Below are positions 27,649-37,597 of a DNA stretch of 64,000 bases, one piece after another. How positions within the stretch are numbered: position 1 is the first letter of the stretch; each line of letters opens with the position of its first letter. The notes beneath the pieces were generated by a model. It had not been told where the DNA came from. It did no database searches and worked only from the letters and a program-made list of their open reading frames with translations. Location of the stretch: NCBI RefSeq assembly GCF_003663845.1, contig NZ_RCCA01000001.1:124001-188000 (forward strand), read 5' to 3'. Source of the DNA: Chryseobacterium sp. 7 (GTDB lineage: Bacteria > Bacteroidota > Bacteroidia > Flavobacteriales > Weeksellaceae). The translations under genes were made by a program, and so were the position numbers.

Positions 27649-29909
27649 ATGAAAACTCAAATTCTTATTGCAGCACTATTTTTCGGCGGACTTGTAACGG
27701 CCCAACAGAAAAAAGACAGTATGAAAGTAAATGCTATTGATGCAGTGAATATCAAGAAACAAGTTTTCAAAAAACAAGGTGACCGTTTAGTGTATGATGT
27801 AGCATCTTCATCTATCGCTAAAGGAACCAACACTTTCAATCTTTTGAAGCAAACGCCAATGATTTCAAGTATCGACGGAAAAACGTTAAAGATTCTGGGA
27901 AAAAATGATGCGGTAATCTACATAAATAATAAAAAAACCAATATGGACTCTGAGGCGTTGATTGAAATGCTGAAGTCTACTCCATCTGAGGACATCCAGA
28001 AAATTGAAGTGATTACAGTTCCGGGAAGTGAATTTCAGGTGGAATCCAAAGAAGGGGTCATCAATATTGTAATGAAAAAAAGCAAGAATAACGGTTACAA
28101 CGGAACGTTGAAAATGCAGAATGAGCAGGCATATTACAATAACCCTAATGCAGGAGCTTCTTTTAACTTCAGACAAGGTAAATGGTCTGGTAATTCCAAT
28201 TTCAGAATGGGAAGCTGGACAGACAGACAAAGATATACACTTTCCAATGGAGATTCTACTTTCAAAAATGAATCATTTGGATTTAATGATGATCCTAATA
28301 AAAATTTTGGAGGAGGTTTCAATATTGATTACGAGATCAATAAAAAACACAGTCTTGGCTTCTCCTACAACATGAGATACAATAAAAGTTTCAATTCTGT
28401 ACTGGATATTACCAACTGGCAAAATGGAGTATTAAATAACAGAACAGTCAATAACGAGGATGCACAGACCAGAAATTATTCTTTTAATTTGAATTATGAG
28501 ATGAAAACGGATTCACTTGGAAGTAAGCTTACGTCAAACGTTTCTTACCTGTGGTTCAACAGGGATAAAGTAAGTTTCAATGAAAGTTTTCCTCTAACAA
28601 ATGATACGATTAACAAATATTCTGCATTACATCAGGCTGTACCACAAATTATTAACAACTACGCGGCAAATATCGATTATCTGAAAAAGACGGCTAAAGG
28701 CGCAACGTGGTTAATGGGAATCAGTTATAATCACACCAATACAGATAACGATACCAAACAGGATAAATTGACAAAAGGAGAATTTATCATTGATCCAAAC
28801 CAAACCAATCACTTCATTTATAAAGAAAATATACTTGGAATTTATCTTAACTATGAAAGAAAACTGACCGAGAAGATATCCGGAAAAATTGGAGCCCGCT
28901 ACGAAATGACAAGAAGTACAGGTGATATTGTGGATAAAACAGGATTCGAAAGAAATTACAACAACCTTCTGCCTTACCTGAATTTAAATTACGCCATCAG
29001 TTCAGAACATAATTTGAGCTATACTTTTTCCAGCAGAATCAGAAGACCTAGATTCTGGGAGCTGAATCCTTCGAGAACCTACTTCACTCCTACCAATTAT
29101 ACGCAGAACAATCCATTTATACTGGCTTCCAAATATTATAATCAGGAGTTAAATTATATGTACAAGAATGCATTCTATGCCAATCTTAGTTTTAATATGG
29201 TGGAAGATGCAGCAGCTTCAGACCTGATTCCATTACAGGGAACGGTAACAGCTCCAAAAAAGGATGCTAAGGGGAAAATCATCAAGGATATCAAAGGAAA
29301 TCCAATTATGGAAACTACAAGATTCTTAAGATATATCAGAACTAATTATGGTAAAAACAGAGAAATTGCTCTTACTCTTGGTATGAACAAATCCTGGTTC
29401 AAAGATATATGGACAACCAACTATTCTGTCAATTTAGGATATGTTACCTACAAAGGCGGAGTATTTGAAGATCCTACTTCCATGCCGGTTCCGGGAGAAA
29501 CTGAAGTTGTAGATCCTTATATCATTGATGTTAAAAACTATAATATGTCTGCAACCTTCAATAATGTCATCAGACTGTCTTCTAAAAAGACTGGTTCCTG
29601 GGAGTTAACTACTTCTTCGCAAGCCAGACTGCCATGGAAGGAGGTATGATCGCTGCCAGACAAAGCTTTGATTTTAATCTGAAAAAAATCATCGGCGACT
29701 GGACAATTGTAGCCGAGGTGAGCGACTTATTCAATCAAAGCTTCTACAGAGTTGAAGGGGTACAACCTAACGGAAAGTATAATAACATCACCAACTTTAA
29801 TTATCCAAGATTGATGAGCATTGGAGTTACTTACAATTTCGGAAATCAGAAACTGAAAAAAGCAAGGGAAATGAAATCAGCCAACGATGCCGTAAAATCA
29901 AGAACCTAA
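27649..29909 (+). pseudogene. Outer-membrane beta-barrel receptor (TonB-dependent-like), single frameshift
   Basis: Residues 1-661 lie in one frame: signal peptide (MKTQILIAALFFGGLVTAQ), plug region with FNLLKQTPMISSIDGKTLKI, DAVIYINNKKTNMDSE and IQKIEVITVPGSEFQVES, then a long beta-barrel rich in aromatic strands. The last 91 residues, from 29634 (MEGGMIAARQSFDFNLKK ... LMSIGVTYNFGNQKLKK), are in the next frame. One extra base near 29633 (CCATGG read as CCAATGG) would restore a continuous protein of about 754 residues, colinear with its intact neighbour at 29953. Without the last strands the barrel cannot close. It could be a real recent mutation or a sequencing error. Confidence 0.85.
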
Positions 29910-29952
29910 TCTATACAACTTATATTACTCAACCACTCTTAAATAACACAAC

Positions 29953-32205
29953 ATGAAACGTATAATTTTGTCAATGGCCATCGTATTTGGTACTTGTGCA
30001 TTCGCTCAGGAAAAGAAAGCTGACACGGCAAAAACAAAAAATATAGAAGGGGTTACCATTACCAAACAGGTTTTCAAAAAACAAAGTGACCGTTTTGTAT
30101 ATGACGTGGCCGCCTCTCCTGTAGCAAAAGGAAACACAACTTTTGATCTTCTGAAGCAGACTCCGCTATTATCTTCCACAGATGATAAAACATTGAAAAT
30201 AGCTGGAAAAAATAATGCTATAGTCTATATCAACGGAAGAAAAACGAATATGGATTCTGAGTCTCTGGCTCAGTTCCTAAAAAATACTCCAGCTGAAAAT
30301 ATTCAGAAAATTGAAGTGATCACTGTTCCAGGGAGTGAGTATCAGGTAGAATCATCTGATGGAATCATCAATATCGTTTTAAAGAAAAAAATGAGTGATG
30401 GTCTCAACGGAAATATGAGAATGTCTAATACCACCAATAAATACAATGGAAGCCAGGCCAGTTTCTCTGCCAACTACAGAAAAGGAAAACTGGGAGTAAG
30501 TGCAAGCTTAAGCGGTGGTGAGAATATTGAGGCTCAAACTTATACTTTAAGAAACGGTACTGCCAAAACTTCTAACGAATCCACAGGAGATATTGATGAT
30601 CCTAATAAAAACATCGGCGGATATCTGAATATTGATTATCAGTTGAATGATAAAAGCAACTTAGCTTTATCCTGGAACACATGGGCGAATAAAAGCTATA
30701 ATTCAACCGTCAATCTTTTCAACACCATCAAAACAGAAGATGACACAAAATATACCTGGTCCAAAAACAAAGAAGATGCAAGATCTTACAATAACTCAAT
30801 CAACCTAAATTATGAATTAAAGACCGATTCTCTAGGCAGTAAACTTAACGTAAATGCCGCATATCTTAATTATAAAAGGTTTCAGTTTACAGACAACAGA
30901 ACGTATATGTCTGATGCGAATATGGGAACCGGAGATATGACGACACAGGTATTCCAGGATCTTCCTCAGATTATCAATAACTTCTCCGGAATGGTAGATT
31001 ATATTCAGAAATTTAAAAATGATCTGACCATTTCAATAGGAGGAAATTACAATAAAACCAAAACAGACAACGATTCTAAAAACATTACTTATTTTTTTGA
31101 TCCCGCAAAAGATCCGGATCCAAGACCCAACCACTTTATCTATGATGAAAATATCTATGGTGCTTACCTTACCGTAGAGAAGAAATTCTCAGATAAAATC
31201 TCAGGAAAAATCGGGGCGAGATATGAAATTACAAACAGCTTGGGAACTTCAGACAATGCGCCTACCGATGCTCTTAAAAGGATTGAGAGAAATTACAATA
31301 ACTTACTTCCTTATCTGAGTTTCAATTACGCCATCAATGATAAAAACAATATTTCGTACTCTTTTTCAAGCAGAATGAGAAGACCCAGCTTCTGGGAAAT
31401 TAATCCTGTAAAAAATATTTTAACGGATGATAACTATACGCAGAACAACCCTTTTGTAAAAGCTTCGTCTACTTACAATCAGGAACTTACCTATATGTTT
31501 AAAAATTCATATTTCCTGATTTTAAACCATTCTTATATTCAAGATGCCATCACTCAGGTTCCGCTGCAAGGATACCCTGTTTCACCGGATGGTACGGTGG
31601 GCGCCAACCCTGTATTGAGATACATCAGAACCAACTTTGGAAATAAGCAGGAAATGTCTGCCATGGTAGGAATTCAGAAGTCATTCTTTAAACAGTACTG
31701 GACAACGAACTTTAATATCGGAGTTCAGCATAATATCAACAATGGAAGTCTTGATGTGGATCCTACCACAGGAGACCGGTTCAGAAATCAGGACGGTAAG
31801 GATATTGTTTACACCAACAAAACCAATTCTACCAGTCTTTTGATTCAGACCAACAACACCATCCGTCTTGACAAAAAGAAAACATGGTTCTTCGGCGTTA
31901 ATTATTTCTTCGTAGACAAACAGCAGATTGAGCTTGGATTGCTGAAAGGTTTAATGAGCTTAGACCTCAGCCTTAAGAAAATGTGGAATGACTGGACCTT
32001 TGCGGTGAATGTAAATGACATACTGAATACCAACATTGTAAAAATTGAAGACTTCCAGAAAAACGGAAATTACAACTACATCCATCAAAACCGTTACAAC
32101 AGAAGCTTTACGGTAAGTCTTACTTATAATTTCGGAAACCAGAAAGTGAAAAAGGTAAGAGACATCGAAGGGGCATCAGACGCTATTAAAAGCAGAACAA
32201 GATAA
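29953..32205 (+). CDS. Outer-membrane beta-barrel receptor (TonB-dependent-like), intact paralog
   Basis: This 750-residue outer-membrane protein has a signal peptide (MKRIILSMAIVFGTCAFAQ) and a plug-like domain (about 40-150: TTFDLLKQTPLLSSTDDKTL, AIVYINGRKTNMDSE, VITVPGSEYQVESSDGIINI). An OMP_b-brl_3-type barrel runs to the C-terminus, ending with the strand VSLTYNFGNQKVKK. No carboxypeptidase-regulatory-like domain and no SusD partner are present, so the ligand is not indicated. It is a tandem duplicate of the preceding gene (same motifs in the same order), separated by 43 bp, and is probably read from the same promoter. A terminator follows. Confidence 0.9.
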   Translation: MKRIILSMAIVFGTCAFAQEKKADTAKTKNIEGVTITKQVFKKQSDRFVYDVAASPVAKGNTTFDLLKQTPLLSSTDDKTLKIAGKNNAIVYINGRKTNMDSESLAQFLKNTPAENIQKIEVITVPGSEYQVESSDGIINIVLKKKMSDGLNGNMRMSNTTNKYNGSQASFSANYRKGKLGVSASLSGGENIEAQTYTLRNGTAKTSNESTGDIDDPNKNIGGYLNIDYQLNDKSNLALSWNTWANKSYNSTVNLFNTIKTEDDTKYTWSKNKEDARSYNNSINLNYELKTDSLGSKLNVNAAYLNYKRFQFTDNRTYMSDANMGTGDMTTQVFQDLPQIINNFSGMVDYIQKFKNDLTISIGGNYNKTKTDNDSKNITYFFDPAKDPDPRPNHFIYDENIYGAYLTVEKKFSDKISGKIGARYEITNSLGTSDNAPTDALKRIERNYNNLLPYLSFNYAINDKNNISYSFSSRMRRPSFWEINPVKNILTDDNYTQNNPFVKASSTYNQELTYMFKNSYFLILNHSYIQDAITQVPLQGYPVSPDGTVGANPVLRYIRTNFGNKQEMSAMVGIQKSFFKQYWTTNFNIGVQHNINNGSLDVDPTTGDRFRNQDGKDIVYTNKTNSTSLLIQTNNTIRLDKKKTWFFGVNYFFVDKQQIELGLLKGLMSLDLSLKKMWNDWTFAVNVNDILNTNIVKIEDFQKNGNYNYIHQNRYNRSFTVSLTYNFGNQKVKKVRDIEGASDAIKSRTR

Positions 32206-32241
32206 AGATTATCTTTCTTCATATTCAATTATTCTTACAGT

Positions 32242-32270
32242 ATCCGCTGATTCTTTTCAGCGGATTTTTT
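32242..32270 (+). terminator. Terminator after the receptor pair
   Basis: ATCCGCTGA (32242-32250) pairs with TCAGCGGAT (32257-32265), followed by TTTTT. Confidence 0.88.
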
Positions 32271-32283
32271 ATATTTAATCACG

Positions 32284-33144
32284 ATGAAAAAAGATATAAA
32301 GATTATTTTGTTTTTCCTCTGCCTATTTCTTTCAGGAATAAGCTGCACAGAAAAAAAAATAAAACTGGGCAAAGATATCAGCTTTGATAAAGAGGAAAAT
32401 ATTCATTACGGAAACAGTACTGAACAGGTTATGGATCTTTATATTCCTGGCAAAAAAACAACGCGTAAAAAAGATATTTTCATCATTATTCATGGTGGCG
32501 GCTGGCGTGCCGGGAATAAATCTCAGCTCAGTTTTTTCACACTTTCCATGATGCAGAGGTTTCCTGATCATATTTTTGCCAACATAAATTACAGACTGGC
32601 ATCAGAAAACCATTACGGACTGCCCGATCAGATGAATGATATTAAAAAGGTCTCCGGTTTTTTAGAAAAGAAATTTACCTACAGCCCTACATTCATTTTA
32701 ATAGGAAACAGTGCCGGCGGCCATTTATCTATGCTATATGCTTATAAATTCGATATAGATAAAAAAGTAAAGGCTGTTATTAATATTGTTGGCCCTGCCG
32801 ACCTTTCAGATCCGGGGTTCAAAAACTATCAGGAATATTCTTTTGTGGAAAGAAGACTTGTAGATCCTCGTATACCGGAACCGGGAACCTCCAGGATAGC
32901 TTTTGCCAGCCCTGTCAGATGGATTGGCCAAAGCTCCCCTCCTACTTTATCTTACTACGGAAATTCGGATCGTGTTATCCCTTCAACACAAGGAAAAATC
33001 TTGGATTCTGTATTAAATAAGAACCATGTACTTCATGAGTCTTATCAGTTCAATGGCGGCCATTTGGATTGGGATAAAAATCCACACGATCAATTTCTTA
33101 TCGATAAAATAGAAGCATTTCTAAAAAAAACAGACAAAAAATAA
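32284..33144 (+). CDS. Alpha/beta-hydrolase lipoprotein (BD-FAE/esterase type)
   Basis: This 286-residue protein has a lipoprotein signal (LFLSGISC, C21) and so is anchored in the envelope. Hydrolase features: oxyanion motif HGGGWRAG, nucleophile elbow GNSAGG, acid YYGNSDRVIP and histidine NGGHLDWD. This is the HGGG-type esterase/lipase family that acts on acylated sugars or short-chain esters. It begins 14 bp after the receptor terminator and so has its own promoter or is read by leak-through. It is convergent with the GH43 gene, sharing a bidirectional terminator. Substrate unknown. Confidence 0.88.
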   Translation: MKKDIKIILFFLCLFLSGISCTEKKIKLGKDISFDKEENIHYGNSTEQVMDLYIPGKKTTRKKDIFIIIHGGGWRAGNKSQLSFFTLSMMQRFPDHIFANINYRLASENHYGLPDQMNDIKKVSGFLEKKFTYSPTFILIGNSAGGHLSMLYAYKFDIDKKVKAVINIVGPADLSDPGFKNYQEYSFVERRLVDPRIPEPGTSRIAFASPVRWIGQSSPPTLSYYGNSDRVIPSTQGKILDSVLNKNHVLHESYQFNGGHLDWDKNPHDQFLIDKIEAFLKKTDKK

Positions 33145-33170
33145 CACGTTCTGATGTTTCAAAACGTGTT
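33143..33170. terminator. Bidirectional terminator, hydrolase / GH43
   Basis: AACACGTT (33143-33150) pairs with AACGTGTT (33163-33170). Located between convergent genes, overlapping the stop of the hydrolase gene. A weak U-tract follows on the + side. Confidence 0.65.
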
Positions 33171-33192
33171 ATTCTTTATATTTCAGTTTAAT

Positions 33193-34946
33193 TTATTCTG
33201 ATTTTGAAACAGCTGTTCTTTCTGAAACACCATTCGAGTTGAAAGCTTCAATCTGGAAGTAATAAGAATCTGTTCTGTCTGCACCTGTAAAGAAATATTC
33301 GTTCTTTCCATAGACCATAATACTTCCGTACATTTTATCCGGAGATTTCCCCCAATAGATTACATATCCGTCTGCGTCAGGATTCTGCTGCCATTTCATC
33401 CAAATACTTCTTCTTTCGCCGTATTTTTTCGGATCCGCTCTTAGAGGTACAAAACCTTCCACTTTTGCAGGTTGCTTCCCCGCTCCTTTTCCAAAGACTC
33501 TGAAACCGCTTAATGCGAATTTCCCTGTTGGCATTTTCAGGTTTTCCATTTTCAGGAAACGGGCTTTTGCAGGTTGTTCAAGTTCAACATAATCATGAGG
33601 AACGTCTTTTGTATTTTTACTTTTATCTACAATCACATTCCATTTTTTACCGTCATTGGAGCCATAGATTTTATACTGATGCATTTTCCCCAAGGTTTTC
33701 CCCATGAATTCAGCATCCTGATCCGCATAATTAATCTGAATAGCATTAATGGTAGAAACTTCCCCTAAATCCGTCTGGAACCACTCTCCGGAATTTCCGG
33801 TTTTGGCACTCCAATATGTTTTGATATCTTCATCCACAGCATAGTTGGGCTGATACCCCCTAAAGTGGATGAAACCTGTACCGGTTTATTATAGTTCAAC
33901 AGCATCCATCCGGCAAAAAGACCTTTTGAAAAATCTTTTCCCTGTGCATACTGTGGAAGGTAAGTTGGATAATCTCCATAAGCTGTATTACAGTACATTA
34001 CATCATCTTTATCAAAACCGGCAGGCCAGATTCCGAGTCTTCTTTCAAAGTTATTTTTGGTAGAAATAAAGATGGTGGAAATGTGCCACCAGTTTTTATA
34101 ATTGTCTTCAAATGTGGCTCCGTGCCCCGCTCCTCTGGCAAAACCTCCGGGTTTATAAGAAAATGGATTATGCTGCTGGTATTCGAAGCCTTCCAAAGGA
34201 CTTTTACTCACGTAAACCCCATCGGAATATCCGCTGAATTCTGTTGCCGGAGCTCCATACTGCATATAGTATTTCCCGTTGTGTTTCGTCATCCAAGCTC
34301 CTTCTACAAATGGCTGAAGAAAAACATTGTCATTATATTCCCCGAAACGCTCCCAACCGTGATCTTCAGGTTTTAGCTTAATGATAGGTTTAACGAAACC
34401 TTCGGACTGAAGATTTTTTACTTTCACCTCTGTTCCCAGTAATGGCCATTCGTTACTTGATCCCCAGTACAGATACAGTTTATTTTTATCTTCATCATAA
34501 TGGAATGCCGGATCCCACGCTCCTACTTTCAAAGTATCCACAGCAATTTTCCAGTCGTCTTTGGTAGGATTTGTACTTTTCCAGATCGGGAAATCCTGTT
34601 CCCAGGTAGAACCATAAACGTACAAAGTGTCTTTCATAGCCCATACCGCCGGAGCATTAAGATCATGGGTATACTTATTATCTCTTAAAAATTTCCTTTT
34701 GACAAACTTCCAGTCCAGCATATCATCACTGTACCAGTATCCTTCCTGATTGGTAGAGAAAAGAAACAGTTTATTCTTAAAATTAACAATCACCGGATCT
34801 GCTGTAGCGCGGTGTTTTCCTTGTTTCGAAAAAACTTCGAAAGGGGTATAACCATAATCAATATTAATGGGATTACAGAACGTTTTCTGCTGAGCCCCTA
34901 CAATCATTCCAAGAAAAATTGCTAATGACAGAAAGTATTGTCTCAT
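33193..34946 (-). pseudogene. GH43 glycosidase with F5/8-type C domain, one frameshift
   Basis: From 34946 the minus strand encodes a signal peptide (MRQYFLSLAIFLGMIVGAQ) and a five-bladed GH43 domain with catalytic base D50 (RATADPVI), D145 (GAWDPAF) and acid E215 (PFVEGAWMT). Near 33858 the frame breaks. The other frame continues directly with YQPNYAVDEDIKTYWSAKTG, a discoidin (F5/8 C) domain, followed by an Fn3-like region (IWMKWQQNPDADGYVIYWG). The break lies in a run of five C (33856-33860); six would give LGG-YQPNYAVDED without interruption and a protein of about 585 residues. It presumably attacks arabinan or xylan-type glycans in the periplasm or outside. It starts 27 bp after the membrane gene of the polyamine operon. 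Confidence 0.88.
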
Positions 34947-34973
34947 TATTAGATTTTAAAGATTACCGCAAAG

Positions 34974-35999
34974 TTAACTAACTTTTTTTGGTTTTCTCCA
35001 AATAAAGCCATCAAGCAGATAATGAGTAAGCTGCGGAACCACCAATAAAGGAATAAGGAATTGAAATAATTTTTCTGAAATAGCTACATTCAAGGAAAAA
35101 TGTTCATTCCACACCAGTGTTTCCCATAAAAATTCTTCAAAAAAGGCGAAAATCAAGATCACTCCTATAAATAAAAATATTCCTGAAAAAGATTTAAAAA
35201 TCTGCATCCCATTCAGCTTATTATTTTCTTTTTGCTGTATTTCCCGGATATAAATCAATGCGATATAGGGAATTCCGTGAGAAACCACATTCAGAAAAGT
35301 AAACAAGAGATCATTGTTAAAGTACACGATTCCAAAATACCAGGAAAGAAAAGTTCCGGTGATCAATGCGGTTTTCGGGATATTAATATTTTTTGTTTTA
35401 AAAACTTCGAAAACAGTTTTAATGATCCAAATGATCAGAATTGCAAAATAGATTACAGTAATCAGAGGAATATAGTTGGGAAGATTTTGAAGCCAGTCAA
35501 ATTCATTGTTCACAAACCAGGTAAAGGCACGAGGAGTCTTAAACCAGTACAACATGGGATAAATCGTAGCGGAATACACAGCCACCTCATCTATTTTTTT
35601 GCTCCAGTTATTAGGTTCAAAACGGGCATAGATCCTCATAAAGCCATATTGCTGGCGTATAAAATGAAAAACGGCTATCAATGCCAGCACCGACCAAAAT
35701 GTCAGACTTCCGAACTGAAACAGAATAATTCCCAACATCCAGCTCACAGCAGGAATTCCGAGATAAAGCCATCTATTTTTCTGTATTTCTCCCTTCACAA
35801 AATAGGTTTTGAACAGTGTAGAATATACATGAGCCACATCCACAAAAACAATCAGGAAAAGCCATGTGTAAAAGGAATAATGATTTTCCAGCCCTTGAAT
35901 CTGTTTCTGAAAAAGAAAAATAATTAACAATACAACAAAAGGTGGTGATAAAATAAACCACCAGTCTGCTTTTGCGTTATGTATCCACGGCTGTTTCAT
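34974..35999 (-). CDS. Polytopic membrane protein with intramembrane histidines, unknown function
   Basis: 341 residues with about eight hydrophobic helices and no family I can name. Four histidines fall in or at the ends of helices with acidic or aromatic neighbours: DVAH57VYST, FH112FIRQQYG, VVSH241GIPY and LTH326YLLDGFIWR. This arrangement resembles di-metal membrane enzymes (hydroxylases/desaturases) more than transporters, but is only suggestive. The gene begins 9 bp after the FAD-oxidase gene and belongs to the polyamine operon. The only gene after it on this strand is GH43. Confidence 0.7.
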   Translation of the reverse strand: MKQPWIHNAKADWWFILSPPFVVLLIIFLFQKQIQGLENHYSFYTWLFLIVFVDVAHVYSTLFKTYFVKGEIQKNRWLYLGIPAVSWMLGIILFQFGSLTFWSVLALIAVFHFIRQQYGFMRIYARFEPNNWSKKIDEVAVYSATIYPMLYWFKTPRAFTWFVNNEFDWLQNLPNYIPLITVIYFAILIIWIIKTVFEVFKTKNINIPKTALITGTFLSWYFGIVYFNNDLLFTFLNVVSHGIPYIALIYIREIQQKENNKLNGMQIFKSFSGIFLFIGVILIFAFFEEFLWETLVWNEHFSLNVAISEKLFQFLIPLLVVPQLTHYLLDGFIWRKPKKVS

Positions 36000-36008
36000 T
36001 ATATTATT

Positions 36009-37597
36009 TTAGATCATTTGTTCTGCAGTCCGGATTCCCTGATAAAAGGCTTCTTCAAAAATAGATATTCCTGAGAGATCAGAATGGGCAAAGAAAATTT
36101 TCCCCTCTACAGGTTCTTTCGCTATTCTGGTTTTTTCGCCAAAAATCTGGTTGGGAACGGGAGCAATCATGGCATGTCCTATTTTATGAAACTGCATCTC
36201 GAGAATAAAATCTTCTATCAGAGGATGTGCTTTCTTCAAATCATTTAAAACTAAGTCTTTCAGTTCAGCATCTTTCATGGCGTAGAGCTTTTTCCTTGCT
36301 TTCTTACAATCTGCTGTTGAAAAGCTTTTATAGTGGGTAATTACTTTTTCGCCTATAATTTGATTCAAATTTTGGTGCTGGTCAAAGATATAACCTAATC
36401 CGGAAGAGCCGTAGATTACATTATCCCAAGCGAGTTCTTCATCTCCTCCAAATTCATTCTTCAGAGTAATGGTTGTTAAAAGCCACGGAACATAATGGAA
36501 TGATGATGCTCTTTTATGATTAAAAATCCTTTCATTCACAAACTGTGGTGATGCAAACAGGACTTTATCAGCAATGATCTTTTTTGTCTTTTTTGAGCAT
36601 TATCAAAACTCAATACCTCAACTTTATCATTGATTTTTACATCAAAGACAAGATTTTCGGGCATATGTTTTTCCTCTGTGTATTTTGAAAAGTGTTTGGC
36701 AAGCCTTGCATTTCCTTCCGGCCATGTGAAAACCTGGTCTTTGTATTTCGTGCTCCAGTTATTTTTTCTTCCTGCAAAATAATGAATTCCCGCCCATGCT
36801 GAAACATAGTCTATTCCCAATCCGAAATCATCTCTACAGGAGTAATCCAACAGCCAGAGAAGTTCTTCGGAATGATAGTTATTTTCTCTGAGCCAGTCTT
36901 TGAAAATAATTTTTTCAAGCTTTGTAACCTCATCTTCCCTGCTCGAATCATGTACCGGAATAGCAAACCAATATTTTCCCTGTGAATCTTTCTTTATGCG
37001 AAGCTCATCCATCAACTTAAAAAAGCGGTTAAGTTCTTGCTGTGTTGTTGCTGAAATACCTCTTTGAGGCACAATGTCATTCTGCCATGAGTTTTTATAA
37101 AATAATCTTTCCTGCTGTGGAAAAGTCATTTGGTATTCGTCAAGAACAGGCTCCCCGTTTTTTTCTGTTCCGAGACAGATTTTGCATTCTTTCAGGAAGT
37201 CGATGATTTCTACATTTTCTTTGTTGGGTAAGGGTAAATAATGCGCCCCTAAAGGAAATTTTGAAATTGAATTTTGCCCGTTGGAAGAATTTCCTCCCAG
37301 ATGGTTCTCCATTTCAATGAGAAGATAATCCTTCTCATTGTTCTGGCTGAAAAACCGGCACGCAGAAAGTCCGGATATTCCTCCACCAACAATAAGATAT
37401 TTCGTGTGGATAACTTCTGAAAATTGTGGAAAATCTTTTGCCCACAACTTATGACCGAGAACATGATTTGTTCCGGTAATTTTCAATAACAAAGCTTTTA
37501 CTTTCTTTTCACAATACTGCAAAAAGGGAAGCATAAGACTACCTAAAAATATAGTTTTAAGAAAATCCTTTCTACTGTACTTTCCCCCACTCTTCAT
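36009..37597 (-). pseudogene. FAD-dependent amine-oxidase-like protein, one frameshift
   Basis: The first 335 or so residues contain an N-terminal Tat-like motif (YSRKDFLK, 7-14) before a hydrophobic stretch, a Rossmann dinucleotide fold (LIVGGGISGLSACRFF, GGGISG at 71-76) and LGGNSSNG. The frame then ends in a short nonsense tail. The other frame carries on as IIADKVLFASPQFVNERI and later GRI-type C-terminal FAD-binding sequence (LSGISIFEEAFYQGIRTAEQ). One missing A in either of two A6 runs (36580-36585 or 36589-36594 on the + strand) explains it. The combined protein, about 528 residues, resembles flavin-containing amine oxidases or phytoene-desaturase-like NAD(P)-binding proteins. It overlaps speE by 26 bp. 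Confidence 0.85.

Noticed and set aside
35232..35927. 231-codon plus-strand frame
   Set aside because: Antisense to the membrane protein gene at 34974-35999, whose hydrophobic pattern and operon position make it the real gene.
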